A stretch of DNA of 64,000 bases from Streptomyces sp. TLI_053 (GTDB taxonomy: Bacteria > Actinomycetota > Actinomycetes > Streptomycetales > Streptomycetaceae): the NCBI RefSeq assembly GCF_900105395.1, contig NZ_LT629775.1, positions 6,041,501 through 6,105,500 on the forward strand, read 5' to 3'. Positions within the stretch are counted from its first letter, which is position 1. Every line of letters starts with the position of its first letter. Shown here in pieces: positions 49,001 through 58,514 of this stretch. The position numbers and the translations under genes are program-made. The notes below the pieces were generated by a model. The model saw nothing but the letters and a program-made list of their open reading frames with translations. It searched no databases and was not told the origin of the DNA.

Positions 49001-51159
49001 AAGTGGCAGGCGGCCCGGTGGTCGGGAGCCGGTCCGCCCGTTGCCCCCGGCAGCGGGCCGGCGGCGGTGAGCGGTGGCGCCTCGGTCTCGCAGCGGCCGC
49101 GCGCGCCCGCGTCGAGTCCCGCGTACACCGGGCAGCGGGCGCGGAAGGGGCAGCCGGTGTGCCGGACGGTGGGGGAGGGCGGGTCGCCGGCCAGCAGGAT
49201 CCGGGTCCTGGTCCGCTCGGCGGCCGGGTCCGGCAGCGGGACGGCCGAGAGCAGTGCCCGGGTGTAGGGGTGCAGCGGACGGTCGAAGACGGCGGACACC
49301 TCTCCCTGCTCGACCGTCCGCCCCAGGTACATCACGCTCACCCGGTCGGCGAGGTGCCGGATCACCGAGAGGTCGTGCGAGACGAAGAGATAGGAGAGGC
49401 CGAGCTCCGCCTTGAGGGACTGGAGCAGGTTGAGCACCCCGGCCTGGATCGAGACGTCCAGCGCGGAGACCGGCTCGTCCAGGACCAGCAGCCGGGGGCG
49501 GACGGCCAGCGCGCGGGCGATCGAGATCCGCTGCCGCTGCCCGCCGGAGAACTGGTGCGGGTAGCGGACGGCGTGGGCCGGGTCGAGGCCGACCTGACGG
49601 AGCAGTTCGGGCACCCGGCGGGTGATCTCGTCCTTGGCGGCCCGCTGGGCGCGCAGGGGTTCGGCGACGATGTCGCCGACCGGCATCCGGGGGTCCAGGC
49701 TGGCCATCGGGTCCTGGAAGACGATCTGCAGATCGGACCGCATCCGGTGGGCCTCGGAGCGGGAGAGCGCGGCGGTGTCCCGGCCGAGCAGCTCGATCCG
49801 TCCGGACTCGGGGGCGGCGAGGCGCAGCAGCTCGAACAGGGTGGTGGACTTGCCGGAACCGGACTCGCCGACCAGGCCGAGGGTCTCGCCCTCCCTGATC
49901 GACAGCTCGACGCCGTCCACCGCGTGCACCGAGCCGATCCGGCGCTTGAACACGGTGCCCTTGAGCAGCGGGAAGGTCTTGGTGAGCCCCTCGACCTCCA
50001 GCACCGGCGGGCGCTGCTCCCGGGGGACCGGTGCGGCGGCCGACGCGGCGGGGAGCGCGGGCACGGGGTAGACCTCGGTGGGCGAGGGCCGCCGTTCGGC
50101 CAGCTCACCGGCCCGGACGCAGGCCGCCAGGTGGCCGGCCGGGTTGCCGGTGACCGTGCCCGTGCCCGTGCCCGTGGCCGAGCCTGACGCCGCGTCGCCG
50201 GTCAGCGGCGGTTCGGCCGTGCGGCAGCGGTCCTCGACCAGGGGGCAGCGGGCGGCGAACGGGCAGCCCGGCGGCAGTTCGGCCATCGGCGCGGGCGTGC
50301 CGGGTATCGGCACCAGCGGTCCGCGCTTCCCGTCCAGCCGGGGCACGGCCCCGACCAGGCCCAGCGTGTAGGGGTGGCGCGGCGCGGCGAACAGCTCGTC
50401 CACGCCCGCCGTTTCGACCACCCGGCCCGCGTACATCACCGCGACCCGGTCGGCCATCCCGGCGATCACCCCGAGGTCGTGGCTGACCAGGACGAGCGCG
50501 GCGCCGGTCTCCCGGCGGGCGGTGCGCAGCACGTCGAGCACCTGCGCCTGGATGGTGACGTCCAGGGCGGTGGTGGGTTCGTCGGCGAGCAGCACGTCGG
50601 GGTCGTTGGCGACGGCCATGGCGATCATGGCGCGCTGCCGCATGCCGCCCGAGAACTCGTGCGGGAAGCTGTCGAGGGCGCGGCCGGGGGCCGGGATGCC
50701 GACCAGGTCGAGCAGTTCGGCGGCCCGCTTGCGGGCGGCGGAGCGGTCGAGGCCGGGCCGGTGGATCCGCAGTGCCTCGACGAGCTGGTCGCCGATCCGG
50801 TAGACGGGGGTGAAGGCGGAGAGCGGGTCCTGGAAGACCATGGCGATCCGTCGGCCGCGGACGGCGGCCAGTTCGCGTCCGGGCAGGCCGATCAGCTCGC
50901 GGTCGTCCAGCCGGACCGAGCCCCGGACCCGGGCGGTGCCGGGCAGCAGGCCCAGTACGGCCAGCGCGGTGACGGACTTTCCGGAGCCGGACTCGCCGAC
51001 GATGCCGAGGGTCTCGCCCCGGTGCAGGGTGAGGTCGACACCGCGCACGGCGGGGACGGGGGCGGAGCCGCGCGGGCCGGTGAAGTCGACCCGCAGGTCG
51101 CGGACGCGCAGCAGCGGGGCCCCGGTGGTCGTGGCGGTGGTCGTGGCGGGGGCGGTCAC
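48988..51159 (-). CDS. fused double-ATPase of a peptide/nickel ABC importer (DppD-DppF type)
   Basis: This 723-residue protein contains two full nucleotide-binding domains. Domain 1 (about 15-340) has GESGSGKS, FSGGMRQR and VLLADEPTTALD. Domain 2 (about 385-710) has GESGSGKST, FSGGQRQR and LLVLDEPVSALD. Each ends in the oligopeptide-transporter C-terminal extension with cysteines (GCPFAARCPLVEDRC and GCPFRARCPVYAG). Usually these are two proteins. The GTG start overlaps the permease stop by GTGA. It ends in a tandem repeat. Confidence 0.93.
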   Translation of the reverse strand: MTAPATTTATTTGAPLLRVRDLRVDFTGPRGSAPVPAVRGVDLTLHRGETLGIVGESGSGKSVTALAVLGLLPGTARVRGSVRLDDRELIGLPGRELAAVRGRRIAMVFQDPLSAFTPVYRIGDQLVEALRIHRPGLDRSAARKRAAELLDLVGIPAPGRALDSFPHEFSGGMRQRAMIAMAVANDPDVLLADEPTTALDVTIQAQVLDVLRTARRETGAALVLVSHDLGVIAGMADRVAVMYAGRVVETAGVDELFAAPRHPYTLGLVGAVPRLDGKRGPLVPIPGTPAPMAELPPGCPFAARCPLVEDRCRTAEPPLTGDAASGSATGTGTGTVTGNPAGHLAACVRAGELAERRPSPTEVYPVPALPAASAAAPVPREQRPPVLEVEGLTKTFPLLKGTVFKRRIGSVHAVDGVELSIREGETLGLVGESGSGKSTTLFELLRLAAPESGRIELLGRDTAALSRSEAHRMRSDLQIVFQDPMASLDPRMPVGDIVAEPLRAQRAAKDEITRRVPELLRQVGLDPAHAVRYPHQFSGGQRQRISIARALAVRPRLLVLDEPVSALDVSIQAGVLNLLQSLKAELGLSYLFVSHDLSVIRHLADRVSVMYLGRTVEQGEVSAVFDRPLHPYTRALLSAVPLPDPAAERTRTRILLAGDPPSPTVRHTGCPFRARCPVYAGLDAGARGRCETEAPPLTAAGPLPGATGGPAPDHRAACHFPER

Positions 51160-52154
51160 GCGCTGGTCCTCTTCTTCTCGCTGCGGGCGCGGGCACGGGC
51201 GCCGGTCCGGGAGCGGCGGGGCCGCCGGGCGGCGTCGGAGGTGGGGTCGAGCGCGTCCCGCAGGCCGTCGCCGATCAGGTTGACGGCCAGGACGAAGAGC
51301 ACCAGCAGCCCGGCCGCGAAGTAGAACAGCCAGGGGAAGACCGGGGCCTCGCTGGTACCGGCGGCGAGCAGGGTCCCGAGCGAGACGTCCGGTGCCTTGA
51401 CGCCGAAGCCGAAGTAGGACAGCGCGGTCTCGCTCATCACGGCGCCGCCGACCGCGATCGTGGCATCGATGATGAGGAAGGAGGCGACGTTCGGCAGGAT
51501 GTGCCGGAGGATGATCCGCAGCGGACGGACGCCCATGAACTGCGCGGCGCGTACGAACTCCCGCTCCCGCAGCGAGATGGTCATCGAGCGGACCACCCGG
51601 GCGGTGATCATCCAGTTGAACAGGGCGAGCAGCAGCACGAAGGCGAGCCAGCCGGCGCCCTTCAGCCGGGGTGAGACGATCGTGATGACCAGGAACGCGG
51701 GAAAGACCAGCATGAGGTCGACCAGGAACATCAGCAGCCGGTCGGTCCAGCCGCCGAAGTAGCCGGCGCAGGCGCCGACCAGGGAGGCCAGCACGGTCGA
51801 GAAGAGCGCCACCAGCAGGCCGATGACCAGCGACTTCTGCAGTCCGCGGACCGTCTGCGCGAAGACGTCCTGGCCGACCCCGTTGGTGCCGAACCAGTGG
51901 GTGCCCGAGGGCGGTTGGCGCAGCGCGCCGTAGTCGGGGGTGGCGTAGTCCCAGGGGGTGACCAACTCGCCGCCGAAGGCGAGCAGGAAGAGCAGCAGGA
52001 CGACGACCGCACCGGCCACCGCCCAGCGGGCGGCGAGCAGCCGGGCGAGCACGATCCGCCCCCGGCCGGTCGGCGCGGGAGCGGGGGGAGCAGCGGGGGA
52101 GCCGGGTCCGGAGGGTTCGGCGGGGCCGGCGGACTCCGCGATGACGGCGGTCAA
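51156..52154 (-). CDS. ABC importer permease (DppC/OppC-like)
   Basis: This 332-residue permease has an N-terminal Pro/Ala-rich cytoplasmic stretch and about six spans. OppC-type features are HWFGTNGVGQDVFAQTVRGLQKSL and the EAA loop region FVRAAQFMGVRPLRIILRHILPNV. TTG at 52154 is the start, supported by GAGGAG 8 bp upstream. It is coupled to the double ATPase by GTGA and follows the other permease by 16 bp. Confidence 0.93.
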   Translation of the reverse strand: MTAVIAESAGPAEPSGPGSPAAPPAPAPTGRGRIVLARLLAARWAVAGAVVVLLLFLLAFGGELVTPWDYATPDYGALRQPPSGTHWFGTNGVGQDVFAQTVRGLQKSLVIGLLVALFSTVLASLVGACAGYFGGWTDRLLMFLVDLMLVFPAFLVITIVSPRLKGAGWLAFVLLLALFNWMITARVVRSMTISLREREFVRAAQFMGVRPLRIILRHILPNVASFLIIDATIAVGGAVMSETALSYFGFGVKAPDVSLGTLLAAGTSEAPVFPWLFYFAAGLLVLFVLAVNLIGDGLRDALDPTSDAARRPRRSRTGARARARSEKKRTSA

Positions 52155-52170
52155 GAAGGCTCTCCTCGGT

Positions 52171-53154
52171 TCAGGACCGCACGCGCGGGTCGAGGGCGGC
52201 GTGCAGGGTGTCGGCGAGGAAGCCGGAGGCGAGCACCACGACCGCGGCGAACAGGTTGACCGCGACGACCGCGTTGACGTCCTGCTCGTTGACGGACTGG
52301 ATGAACCATTCGCCCATGCCGTGCCAGCCGAAGATGGTCTCGGTGAACGCCGCGCCGGTGAAGATGCCGAGGAAGCTGTACGCGAACATCGTCGACATCG
52401 GGATCACCGCCGTCCGCAGTCCGTGCTTGATCAGGGCGCGGCCCCGGGTGAGGCCCTTGGCCTCGGCGGTGCGCAGGTAGTCGGAGCCGAGCACGTCGAG
52501 CATGGTGCCGCGCTGGTAGCGGCTGTAGGTGGCGAGGCCGCCGAGCGCCAGCGAGAGGGTCGGCAGCAGCAGGTGCAGCGCCCAGTCGGCGAGGTGGGCG
52601 CCGAGTCCGCCGCCGAGGCCGGGGGTCTCGTACCCGGTGAAGGGGACGACCTCGTGGCCGACGGCGTCCTTGGCGGCGATGGCGCCGTTCTTGAGGAAGA
52701 GGGCGACCAGGAACACCGGGGTGGAGAGCAGGACGAAGGAGAACACGGTGAGCAGCCGGTCGGAGATCCGGTACTGGCGCACGGCGCTCCACGCCCCGGC
52801 GGCGACGCCGAGCACCATGCCGAGCAGGCTGCCGATCAGCAGCAGCCGCAGCGAGACCCAGACCCGGCGGCGGAAGTCGTCCATCACCGGGGTGTCGTGG
52901 ATGGTGCGGCCGAGGTCGCCGTGCAGCAGCAGGTCGCCCGCCCAGTGCCCGAACCGTTCGACGACCGGGGTGCGGTCGTTGAGGTTGAGGTCGGTGAGCT
53001 GGCGCTCGACCGAGGCGGCGGCCGGGCGCGGCACCTTCGCCTCGAAGTAGACGCGCGGCTGCAGCGCGGCGCCGGCCAGCGCGTACGCCAGGAAGACGGC
53101 GGCGACCAGCAGGACGGCGTAGTAGGCGAACCGCTTGGTCAGGTAACGGAGCAT
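52171..53154 (-). CDS. ABC importer permease (DppB/OppB-like)
   Basis: This 327-residue permease opens with MLRYLTKRFAYYAVLLVAAVFLAYAL, typical of DppB. It has the EAA loop (YLRTAEAKGLTRGRALIKHGLRTAVIPM) and about six spans. It is the first gene of the minus-strand operon permease-permease-ATPase. The binding-protein gene is divergent. The ATG at 53154 is used; the preceding TTG is in frame. Confidence 0.93.
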   Translation of the reverse strand: MLRYLTKRFAYYAVLLVAAVFLAYALAGAALQPRVYFEAKVPRPAAASVERQLTDLNLNDRTPVVERFGHWAGDLLLHGDLGRTIHDTPVMDDFRRRVWVSLRLLLIGSLLGMVLGVAAGAWSAVRQYRISDRLLTVFSFVLLSTPVFLVALFLKNGAIAAKDAVGHEVVPFTGYETPGLGGGLGAHLADWALHLLLPTLSLALGGLATYSRYQRGTMLDVLGSDYLRTAEAKGLTRGRALIKHGLRTAVIPMSTMFAYSFLGIFTGAAFTETIFGWHGMGEWFIQSVNEQDVNAVVAVNLFAAVVVLASGFLADTLHAALDPRVRS

Positions 53155-53543
53155 CAACGGCCGCCCGGGGTGGGGGCGGGGCCGACGCGTCTGGTGGGCA
53201 TCGGAGGGTGGCCTTCGGGTCGGGGGTGGGGGAGCGGGGGTGCCCGGGGGTGGTGGGCGCTCGGCGGGTGGGCGGTGGGTGTGCGGGGCCCCCGGGCGGG
53301 GCTCTTGACCGTGCTCAGGAAAGCTCGCAGGTCAGAGTCTGGCACCGGCGCGCGGCCGCGGTATTGCGGTCGTGTTGCGCCCCGTTTCGTTTGGATCAGG
53401 TGTCCACCACGCCCCCTGGTACTCGTCCTGATCGGCTGTTACGTTCGGTCCCCGGCACCGACTTGGCTGCCCACGCTCAAGCCTCGCCACACCTCGCGAC
53501 GCTCATCTCTCACCGCTCGCCGGACCTCACGGGGGGAACCCTC
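53155..53543. other. 389-bp divergent region of the peptide ABC system
   Basis: No gene is seen. It contains a four-run G-tract motif (53222-53250), an inverted repeat GATCAGG/CCTGATC with a 26-nt gap (53394-53400 with 53427-53433), and the promoters of the permease operon and the binding-protein gene. GGGGGG at about 53531-53536 may be the ribosome site of the latter. Confidence 0.5.
53222..53250 (+). other. G-quadruplex motif
   Basis: Four runs of five G separated by loops of 1, 3 and 5 nt. It lies on the non-template strand relative to the plus gene, 70-100 bp upstream of the permease gene. Confidence 0.7.
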
Positions 53544-55250
53544 ATGCACGCTTCCGCCATGCCTGGACGCCGACTCGGCCGCGCCGCCGTCCTCGCTCTC
53601 GCCGTCGCCCTCGCGGCCACCGCGTGCAGCTCCGGCGGAGGCGGCTCGGCGGACACGGCGGTGAAGAGCGCGGCGCCGGGGCAGGGGTCCATCGACATCA
53701 ACGCCAAGACGGTGGACCAGATCCGCGACGGCGGCGAGGTCCGCTTCCCGCTCTACCAGTGGATCACCCAGTGGAACCCGTTCCAGGTGGACGGGCGGTA
53801 CGGCGACGCGGTCGAGATCATGCGCACCGTCGAGCCGGACCTCTTCAGCACCGACGAGACCGGCACCTTCAAGGCGAACGCCGACTACCTGGTGGAGGCC
53901 AAGGTCACCTCGACCTCGCCGCAGGTGGTCACCTACAAGCTGAACCCGAAGGCCAAGTGGTCGGACGGCAAGCCGCTGAGCTACCTCGACTTCAAGGCCG
54001 ACTGGGAGGCCAGCAACGGCAAGAAGGACGGCTACAACATCGCCGACTCGGCCGGCTACGAGCTGATCTCCGGCGTCGAGCAGGGCGCCGACCCGGCCGA
54101 GGTCAAGGTGACCTTCTCGGAGACGTACGCGGACTGGCAGAACCTCTTCCGCCCGCTGATCCCGGCCGCCGGGATCGCCACCGCCGACGACTTCAACAAG
54201 GGCTGGGTGGAGAAGGTCCCGATCACCGCCGGCGCGCTGAAGATCGGCTCGGCCGACAAGACCGCGCAGACCCTCACTCTCGTCCCGGACCCGAACTGGT
54301 GGGGCGCCAAGCCCAAGGCCGAGCGGATCGTCTTCCGGGTGATGTCGCAGTCCGCGACCACCCAGGCCTTCCTCAACAACGAGATCGACTACGCCACGGC
54401 CGGCACCGCCACCGCGTACGGGCAGCTCAAGGACGCCAAGGACGCGGTGATCCGCTCGGCCAGCCCCTGGGACGAGGTGCACATCTCCTTCGGCGGCGGC
54501 GGCGCGCTGGCGGATCAGAAGGTGCGTCAGGCGCTCGGCAAGGCGCTGGACCGCAACGCGCTCATCAAGATCGCCAACAACGGTGTGCCGGTGGAGTTCA
54601 AGCCGCTCGGCAACCACATCTTCATGCCCAATCAGGCGGGCTACCAGGACAACTCCGGCGAGTGGGCGAAGTTCGACGTCCCGGCGGCGAAGAAGCTGCT
54701 GGACGAGGCGGGCTGGAAGGAGGCCGGCAGCGGGCAGCCGCGCACCAAGGACGGCCAGTCGCTGACCCTGCACTGGGTGCTCAACGAGTCCACCCCGCAG
54801 GCCCAGGTCGACCTCGCCACCGCCGCCCAGGCGATGTGGCTGCAGGCCGGGGTCAAGGTGGAGGTCGACAAGGTCGCGGCCAACGACTTCTTCACCAAGT
54901 ACGTCAACCCCGGCAAGTGGGACATCGCCAGCTGGCGCAACACCGACTCGTTCCCGCTCTCCAGCAGCCTGACCAACTTCCGGCTGCCGCAGGGCGACAA
55001 CGTGTTCGGCAACTACTCCAAGCTCGGCACCGAGGAGATCGACGGGCTGCTGAAGAAGGCGGCCGGCACGATCGACCCGGTGGAGGCCGCGAAGCTCTAC
55101 AACCAGGCCGACGCCAAGATCTGGGAGCTCGGCCACACCTTCGAGCTGTACCAGCGGCCGACCGTGGTGGCGGCCCGCAAGGGGCTCGCCAACTACGGCG
55201 CCTTCGGTCTGGCGAGCACGGACTACACCAAGGTCGGCTGGGAGAAGTAG
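53544..55250 (+). CDS. ABC substrate-binding lipoprotein, family 5 (peptide/nickel)
   Basis: This 568-residue lipoprotein has a signal peptide with lipobox (ALAATACSSGGG). It then shows the SBP_bac_5 pattern: GGEVRFPLYQWITQWNPF, YKLNPKAKWSDGKPLSYLDFKADWEA, DQKVRQALGKALDRNALIKIANNGVPVE and LDEAGWKEAGSGQPRTKDGQSLTLHW. It binds the transported solute, probably a peptide, outside the membrane. It is divergent from the permease-ATPase operon it serves. Confidence 0.94.
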   Translation: MHASAMPGRRLGRAAVLALAVALAATACSSGGGGSADTAVKSAAPGQGSIDINAKTVDQIRDGGEVRFPLYQWITQWNPFQVDGRYGDAVEIMRTVEPDLFSTDETGTFKANADYLVEAKVTSTSPQVVTYKLNPKAKWSDGKPLSYLDFKADWEASNGKKDGYNIADSAGYELISGVEQGADPAEVKVTFSETYADWQNLFRPLIPAAGIATADDFNKGWVEKVPITAGALKIGSADKTAQTLTLVPDPNWWGAKPKAERIVFRVMSQSATTQAFLNNEIDYATAGTATAYGQLKDAKDAVIRSASPWDEVHISFGGGGALADQKVRQALGKALDRNALIKIANNGVPVEFKPLGNHIFMPNQAGYQDNSGEWAKFDVPAAKKLLDEAGWKEAGSGQPRTKDGQSLTLHWVLNESTPQAQVDLATAAQAMWLQAGVKVEVDKVAANDFFTKYVNPGKWDIASWRNTDSFPLSSSLTNFRLPQGDNVFGNYSKLGTEEIDGLLKKAAGTIDPVEAAKLYNQADAKIWELGHTFELYQRPTVVAARKGLANYGAFGLASTDYTKVGWEK

Positions 55251-55744
55251 CCGCCGGGGGCGGGGCGGTCGTCGGGGGCGCGGCCGCAGCAGGGGCGGGC
55301 GCGCGGCGGAGGCCGGCGAGCGCACGGCAGGCGCTGGCGAGCAGCGCGGTGATCACGAGGCCGGTGGTACGGACACGGAGGGACCGGCACTGCCGCCCCC
55401 ACTGTCCTGCCACCCGCCTTGACCTTCCGCGATGCCCGCAGGCCGCCCGTGTCGTGGGGTCCGTCCCCGGACCCCGTTCGCTTCGAACCGGGACGAATCT
55501 AGCGGGGCCGTCCCGGCCCTCGCGCCCTACCGCGCGGGGCGCGCCCGGAAACCCGCCGTGCTGTCACCCGGTTCGCGCACCGAGGCGTCAACTCTCGCTG
55601 ACGACAGGGCAAATCGGGCTGTTGCGGGGCAATCGGAGTGCTCCGCCGACCGCGCCGGAGCGGGCGGCGGTGCGTGCGCGGGACGCTGCGCGCTGCCAGG
55701 ATGCGGCGGGTCAGCCCGCCCGTCCGGAGCCCGGAGAACCGTCG
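55251..55744. other. 494-bp gap after the binding-protein gene
   Basis: No gene is recognised. A perfect 8-bp hairpin GGGGTCCG-TCCC-CGGACCCC (55456-55475) is a possible terminator, though it is about 200 bp downstream. The ribosome site of the LtrA gene (CGGAGAACC) is at the right edge. Confidence 0.45.
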
Positions 55745-56953
55745 ATGAGCAGCGAGTCCGCCGCAGTCCCCCCACCGCACCACGCCGGCCCGCACCACGG
55801 CGACCCGCGCCCGGTGCGCCGGATGGTCCCGCGCAGCCGGGACGAGCCGCACCGGGTCGCCACCCCGCTGGAGCTCTTCTTCGACCTCTGCTTCGTGGTC
55901 GCCGTCGGCCAGGCCGGCCGGGAGCTGGCCCACGACCTCGCCGAGGGCCACTGGGGCGACGGACTGAGCGGGTACTTCTTCGCGTTCTTCGCCATCTGGT
56001 GGGCCTGGATGAACTTCACCTGGTTCGCCTCCGCCTACGACTGCGACGACGTGCCGTACCGGGTCACCACCCTGGTCCAGATCGCCGGCGTGCTGATCCT
56101 CGCCGCCGGGGTGCCGCGGCTCTTCGCGGACCAGGACATCGTGCTGTCCGTGGTCGGCTACGTGGTGATGCGGCTGGCCATGGTCACCCAGTGGCTGCGC
56201 GCGGCCGCCTCCGAGGAGGGGCCGGCCCGGGGGGTGGCGCTGCGCTACGCCGCCGGGATCACCCTCTGCCAGATCGGCTGGGCCGTGGTGCTGGTGCTGC
56301 CGGACGACGTCCGGGCGGTGGTGATCCCGATCGGGATCCTGGCCGAGCTGTCCGTGCCGGTGGTCGCCGAGCTGCGGATGCAGACCACCTGGCACCCGCA
56401 CCACATCGCCGAGCGGTACGGCCTGTTCACCCTGATCGTGCTCGGTGAGACGGTGGCGGCGGCGACCGTGGCGGTGCAGTCCGCGGTGGACGAGCACGAG
56501 GGGCTGGGGCGACTGCTGCCGGTCGCGGGCGGCGGTCTGCTGATCTGCTTCTCGGCCTGGTGGATCTACTTCGCCCGGCCGGTCCACGACCACCTCCGCT
56601 CCAACCGGCAGGCCTTCCTGTGGGGGTACGGCCACTACCTGGTCTTCGGGGCGGCGGCGGCGATCGGCTCCGGGCTGGAGGTGGCGGTCGAATCGGCCGT
56701 GCACAAGGCGCACGTGTCCGAGACGGCGGCCACCGCGACGGTGACCGTGCCGACCGCGCTCTACCTCCTCACCGTGTGGGCGCTGCACTCCCGGCACAGC
56801 AAGACCGGCGCGGCTCAGATGCTGCTGCTGCCGGCGGCCTCGGTGGCGGTGCTCGCCTGTACGGCGGCGGGCGGCTCCGGGGTCCTGGTGGCGGGCCTGG
56901 TGACGGCGTTGACGGTGGCGACCGGGGTGGTGCTGCACGCCAGGGAGCGCTGA
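55745..56953 (+). CDS. LtrA family membrane protein, copy 2
   Basis: This 402-residue LtrA protein has the core motif HRVATPLELFFDLCFVVAVGQAGRELAHDL and HHIAERYGLFTLIVLGETVAAATVAVQ, with about 11 spans. It is only distantly similar to copy 1 at 29490-30863, so the two are not recent duplicates. Function is unknown. Its last 139 bp overlap the end of the convergent LysR gene. Confidence 0.92.
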   Translation: MSSESAAVPPPHHAGPHHGDPRPVRRMVPRSRDEPHRVATPLELFFDLCFVVAVGQAGRELAHDLAEGHWGDGLSGYFFAFFAIWWAWMNFTWFASAYDCDDVPYRVTTLVQIAGVLILAAGVPRLFADQDIVLSVVGYVVMRLAMVTQWLRAAASEEGPARGVALRYAAGITLCQIGWAVVLVLPDDVRAVVIPIGILAELSVPVVAELRMQTTWHPHHIAERYGLFTLIVLGETVAAATVAVQSAVDEHEGLGRLLPVAGGGLLICFSAWWIYFARPVHDHLRSNRQAFLWGYGHYLVFGAAAAIGSGLEVAVESAVHKAHVSETAATATVTVPTALYLLTVWALHSRHSKTGAAQMLLLPAASVAVLACTAAGGSGVLVAGLVTALTVATGVVLHARER

Positions 56954-58173
56954 GCGAGCGCGGCCGGGCCGGCCGGGACGGTGGCGCCGCCGTTCGACCT
57001 GTTCGCGGGGGTGGGCCTGGTCCCGTTGCCCCGCCCGGCCACGACGGCGCCGGTGACGACGTCCGCCGCGGCGGCGAGGGCGGATCCGGCGGCGGTGCCC
57101 GATCCTGCGGCGAGGGCCGATCCGGTGGCGGTGCCCGATCCGGCGCCGACGCCCGCCGCGGCCGGGCCGTCCGCGTGCGGCGGGTCGGCCGTCGACGGTC
57201 CCAGCAGGCCGTGCAGGATCTCGCCGTGCCCGGACAGCCAGGCCCGGTAGGCGGGGCTGGCCTGGGCGAGGTCCAGATAGGCCGCCCGCAACTCCTCGTA
57301 GAGCGCCTCGCGGGCCGGCCGGCCGAGCGCGCGCGGCCGCCAGACCAGCAGCAGCCGTACGGTCAGCGGGTCGCCGTGCAGCCGCCGGACGACGGTGCCC
57401 GGTCCGGGCAGTGAGGTCGGCTGGCAGGGGCGGACCGCCTCGCCGGAGGCGACCAGCTCGGCGGCGGTGGCGTTGTCCCGGACCTGGACCACGCGCGGAT
57501 TGAGCCCGGCGGCGCGGAAGACCCGGCGCATGGCGGCGTACTCGTGGTCGGCGGTCGGGTCCACCATCCAGGTGTCATCGGCGAGTTCGGCCAGCCGGAC
57601 GACCTGCCGCGCGGCCGCCGGGTGCCCGGAGGTGAGCGCGACGAACTGCGGCTCGCGGGCGAGCAGCACCCGGTGCTCGGCGTCCGGCGGCAGCCGCACC
57701 GGGAAGCCCTCGCTCTCGTGCACGAAGGCCACGTCCAGCTGGTCGGCGGCGATCATCCGGAGCAGAGCGTTGGCGGAGATGTCGATCTGGATCGTGGTGT
57801 CGGTCTCCGGCAGCCGCTCGTGCACCCGGCGCAGCCACGCGGCCACGGCCCGGCTGCCGACGCTGCCGATGCGCAGCCGGCGGGCCCGCTCGCCGCCGGC
57901 GGCCTCCCTGGCCTCCTGGCGTGCGGCGGCGACCAGCGCGGCCATCTCGGCGATCACCGGTCTGGCTCTGGACAGCACGGAGTGGCCGAGCGCGGTCGGC
58001 CGGCTGCCGGTCTGCTCCCGGGTGAACAGCGTTCCGCCGACAGCCCGTTCGATGCGGTGCAGCTGGGTGGTGAGCGACGGCTGGGTCATCCCGAGCTGCA
58101 GCGCGGCCTTGCGGAGGCTTCCGGTGTCGGCGATCGCGCACAGCACCCGTAGATGTCTCACGTCGAGCTCCAC
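56815..58173 (-). CDS. LysR family regulator, snapalysin-linked, with long C-terminal tail
   Basis: This LysR-type regulator of about 452 residues has the helix-turn-helix LDVRHLRVLCAIADTGSLRKAALQLGMTQPSLTTQLHRIERAVGGTLFTRE and an effector domain to about residue 305. It is divergent from a snapalysin gene, the position of the SnpR/MprR activator in streptomycetes. The extra 145 residues are a low-complexity Gly/Ala/Thr tail whose end is read antisense to the LtrA gene; a frameshift or lost stop is possible. GTG 58173 is used; TTG 58194 is the alternative. Confidence 0.85.
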   Translation of the reverse strand: MELDVRHLRVLCAIADTGSLRKAALQLGMTQPSLTTQLHRIERAVGGTLFTREQTGSRPTALGHSVLSRARPVIAEMAALVAAARQEAREAAGGERARRLRIGSVGSRAVAAWLRRVHERLPETDTTIQIDISANALLRMIAADQLDVAFVHESEGFPVRLPPDAEHRVLLAREPQFVALTSGHPAAARQVVRLAELADDTWMVDPTADHEYAAMRRVFRAAGLNPRVVQVRDNATAAELVASGEAVRPCQPTSLPGPGTVVRRLHGDPLTVRLLLVWRPRALGRPAREALYEELRAAYLDLAQASPAYRAWLSGHGEILHGLLGPSTADPPHADGPAAAGVGAGSGTATGSALAAGSGTAAGSALAAAADVVTGAVVAGRGNGTRPTPANRSNGGATVPAGPAALAQRSLACSTTPVATVNAVTRPATRTPEPPAAVQASTATEAAGSSSI

Positions 58174-58270
58174 ACAGGGGAGCGTAACGGCCAAAACGGG
58201 ATGACGCCAGGGACATGACAGGCTGTCGGGTCGGCAGGGGCGCGGGCGCCGGACCGCGCGGGCGGTTCCC

Positions 58271-58350
58271 GGACGACTCCTGGACGACCCCCGGGCGACA
58301 CCCGGCCGACTCCCGGGCGATCTTCCGGGCGATCTTCCGGCGATCTCCCG
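58271..58350. repeat. 11-bp phased repeat array between LysR and snapalysin genes
   Basis: Seven degenerate units of the pattern GGNCGAYNYYC have their CGA cores at 58274, 58285, 58296, 58307, 58318, 58330 and 58341, a spacing of 11, 11, 11, 11, 12 and 11 bp. The last two spaced units share the exact 12-mer CCGGGCGATCTT. The array lies 165-245 bp before the protease start. Confidence 0.8.
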
Positions 58351-58514
58351 AAGCGGTGCCCGGCGGGCGCGGGTGATTGGTTCGGGCTATCGCCGGTTGA
58401 CATCATCCGCCGGGCCGCCGGCCTGGCCGAAGCTCTGTGGGCAGCAAGCATTCATCCGATGCCCGCGGTCCGGCCCCCACCGTCCGCGGCGCACTCGCGA
58501 ATCGGAGCCCCCAC

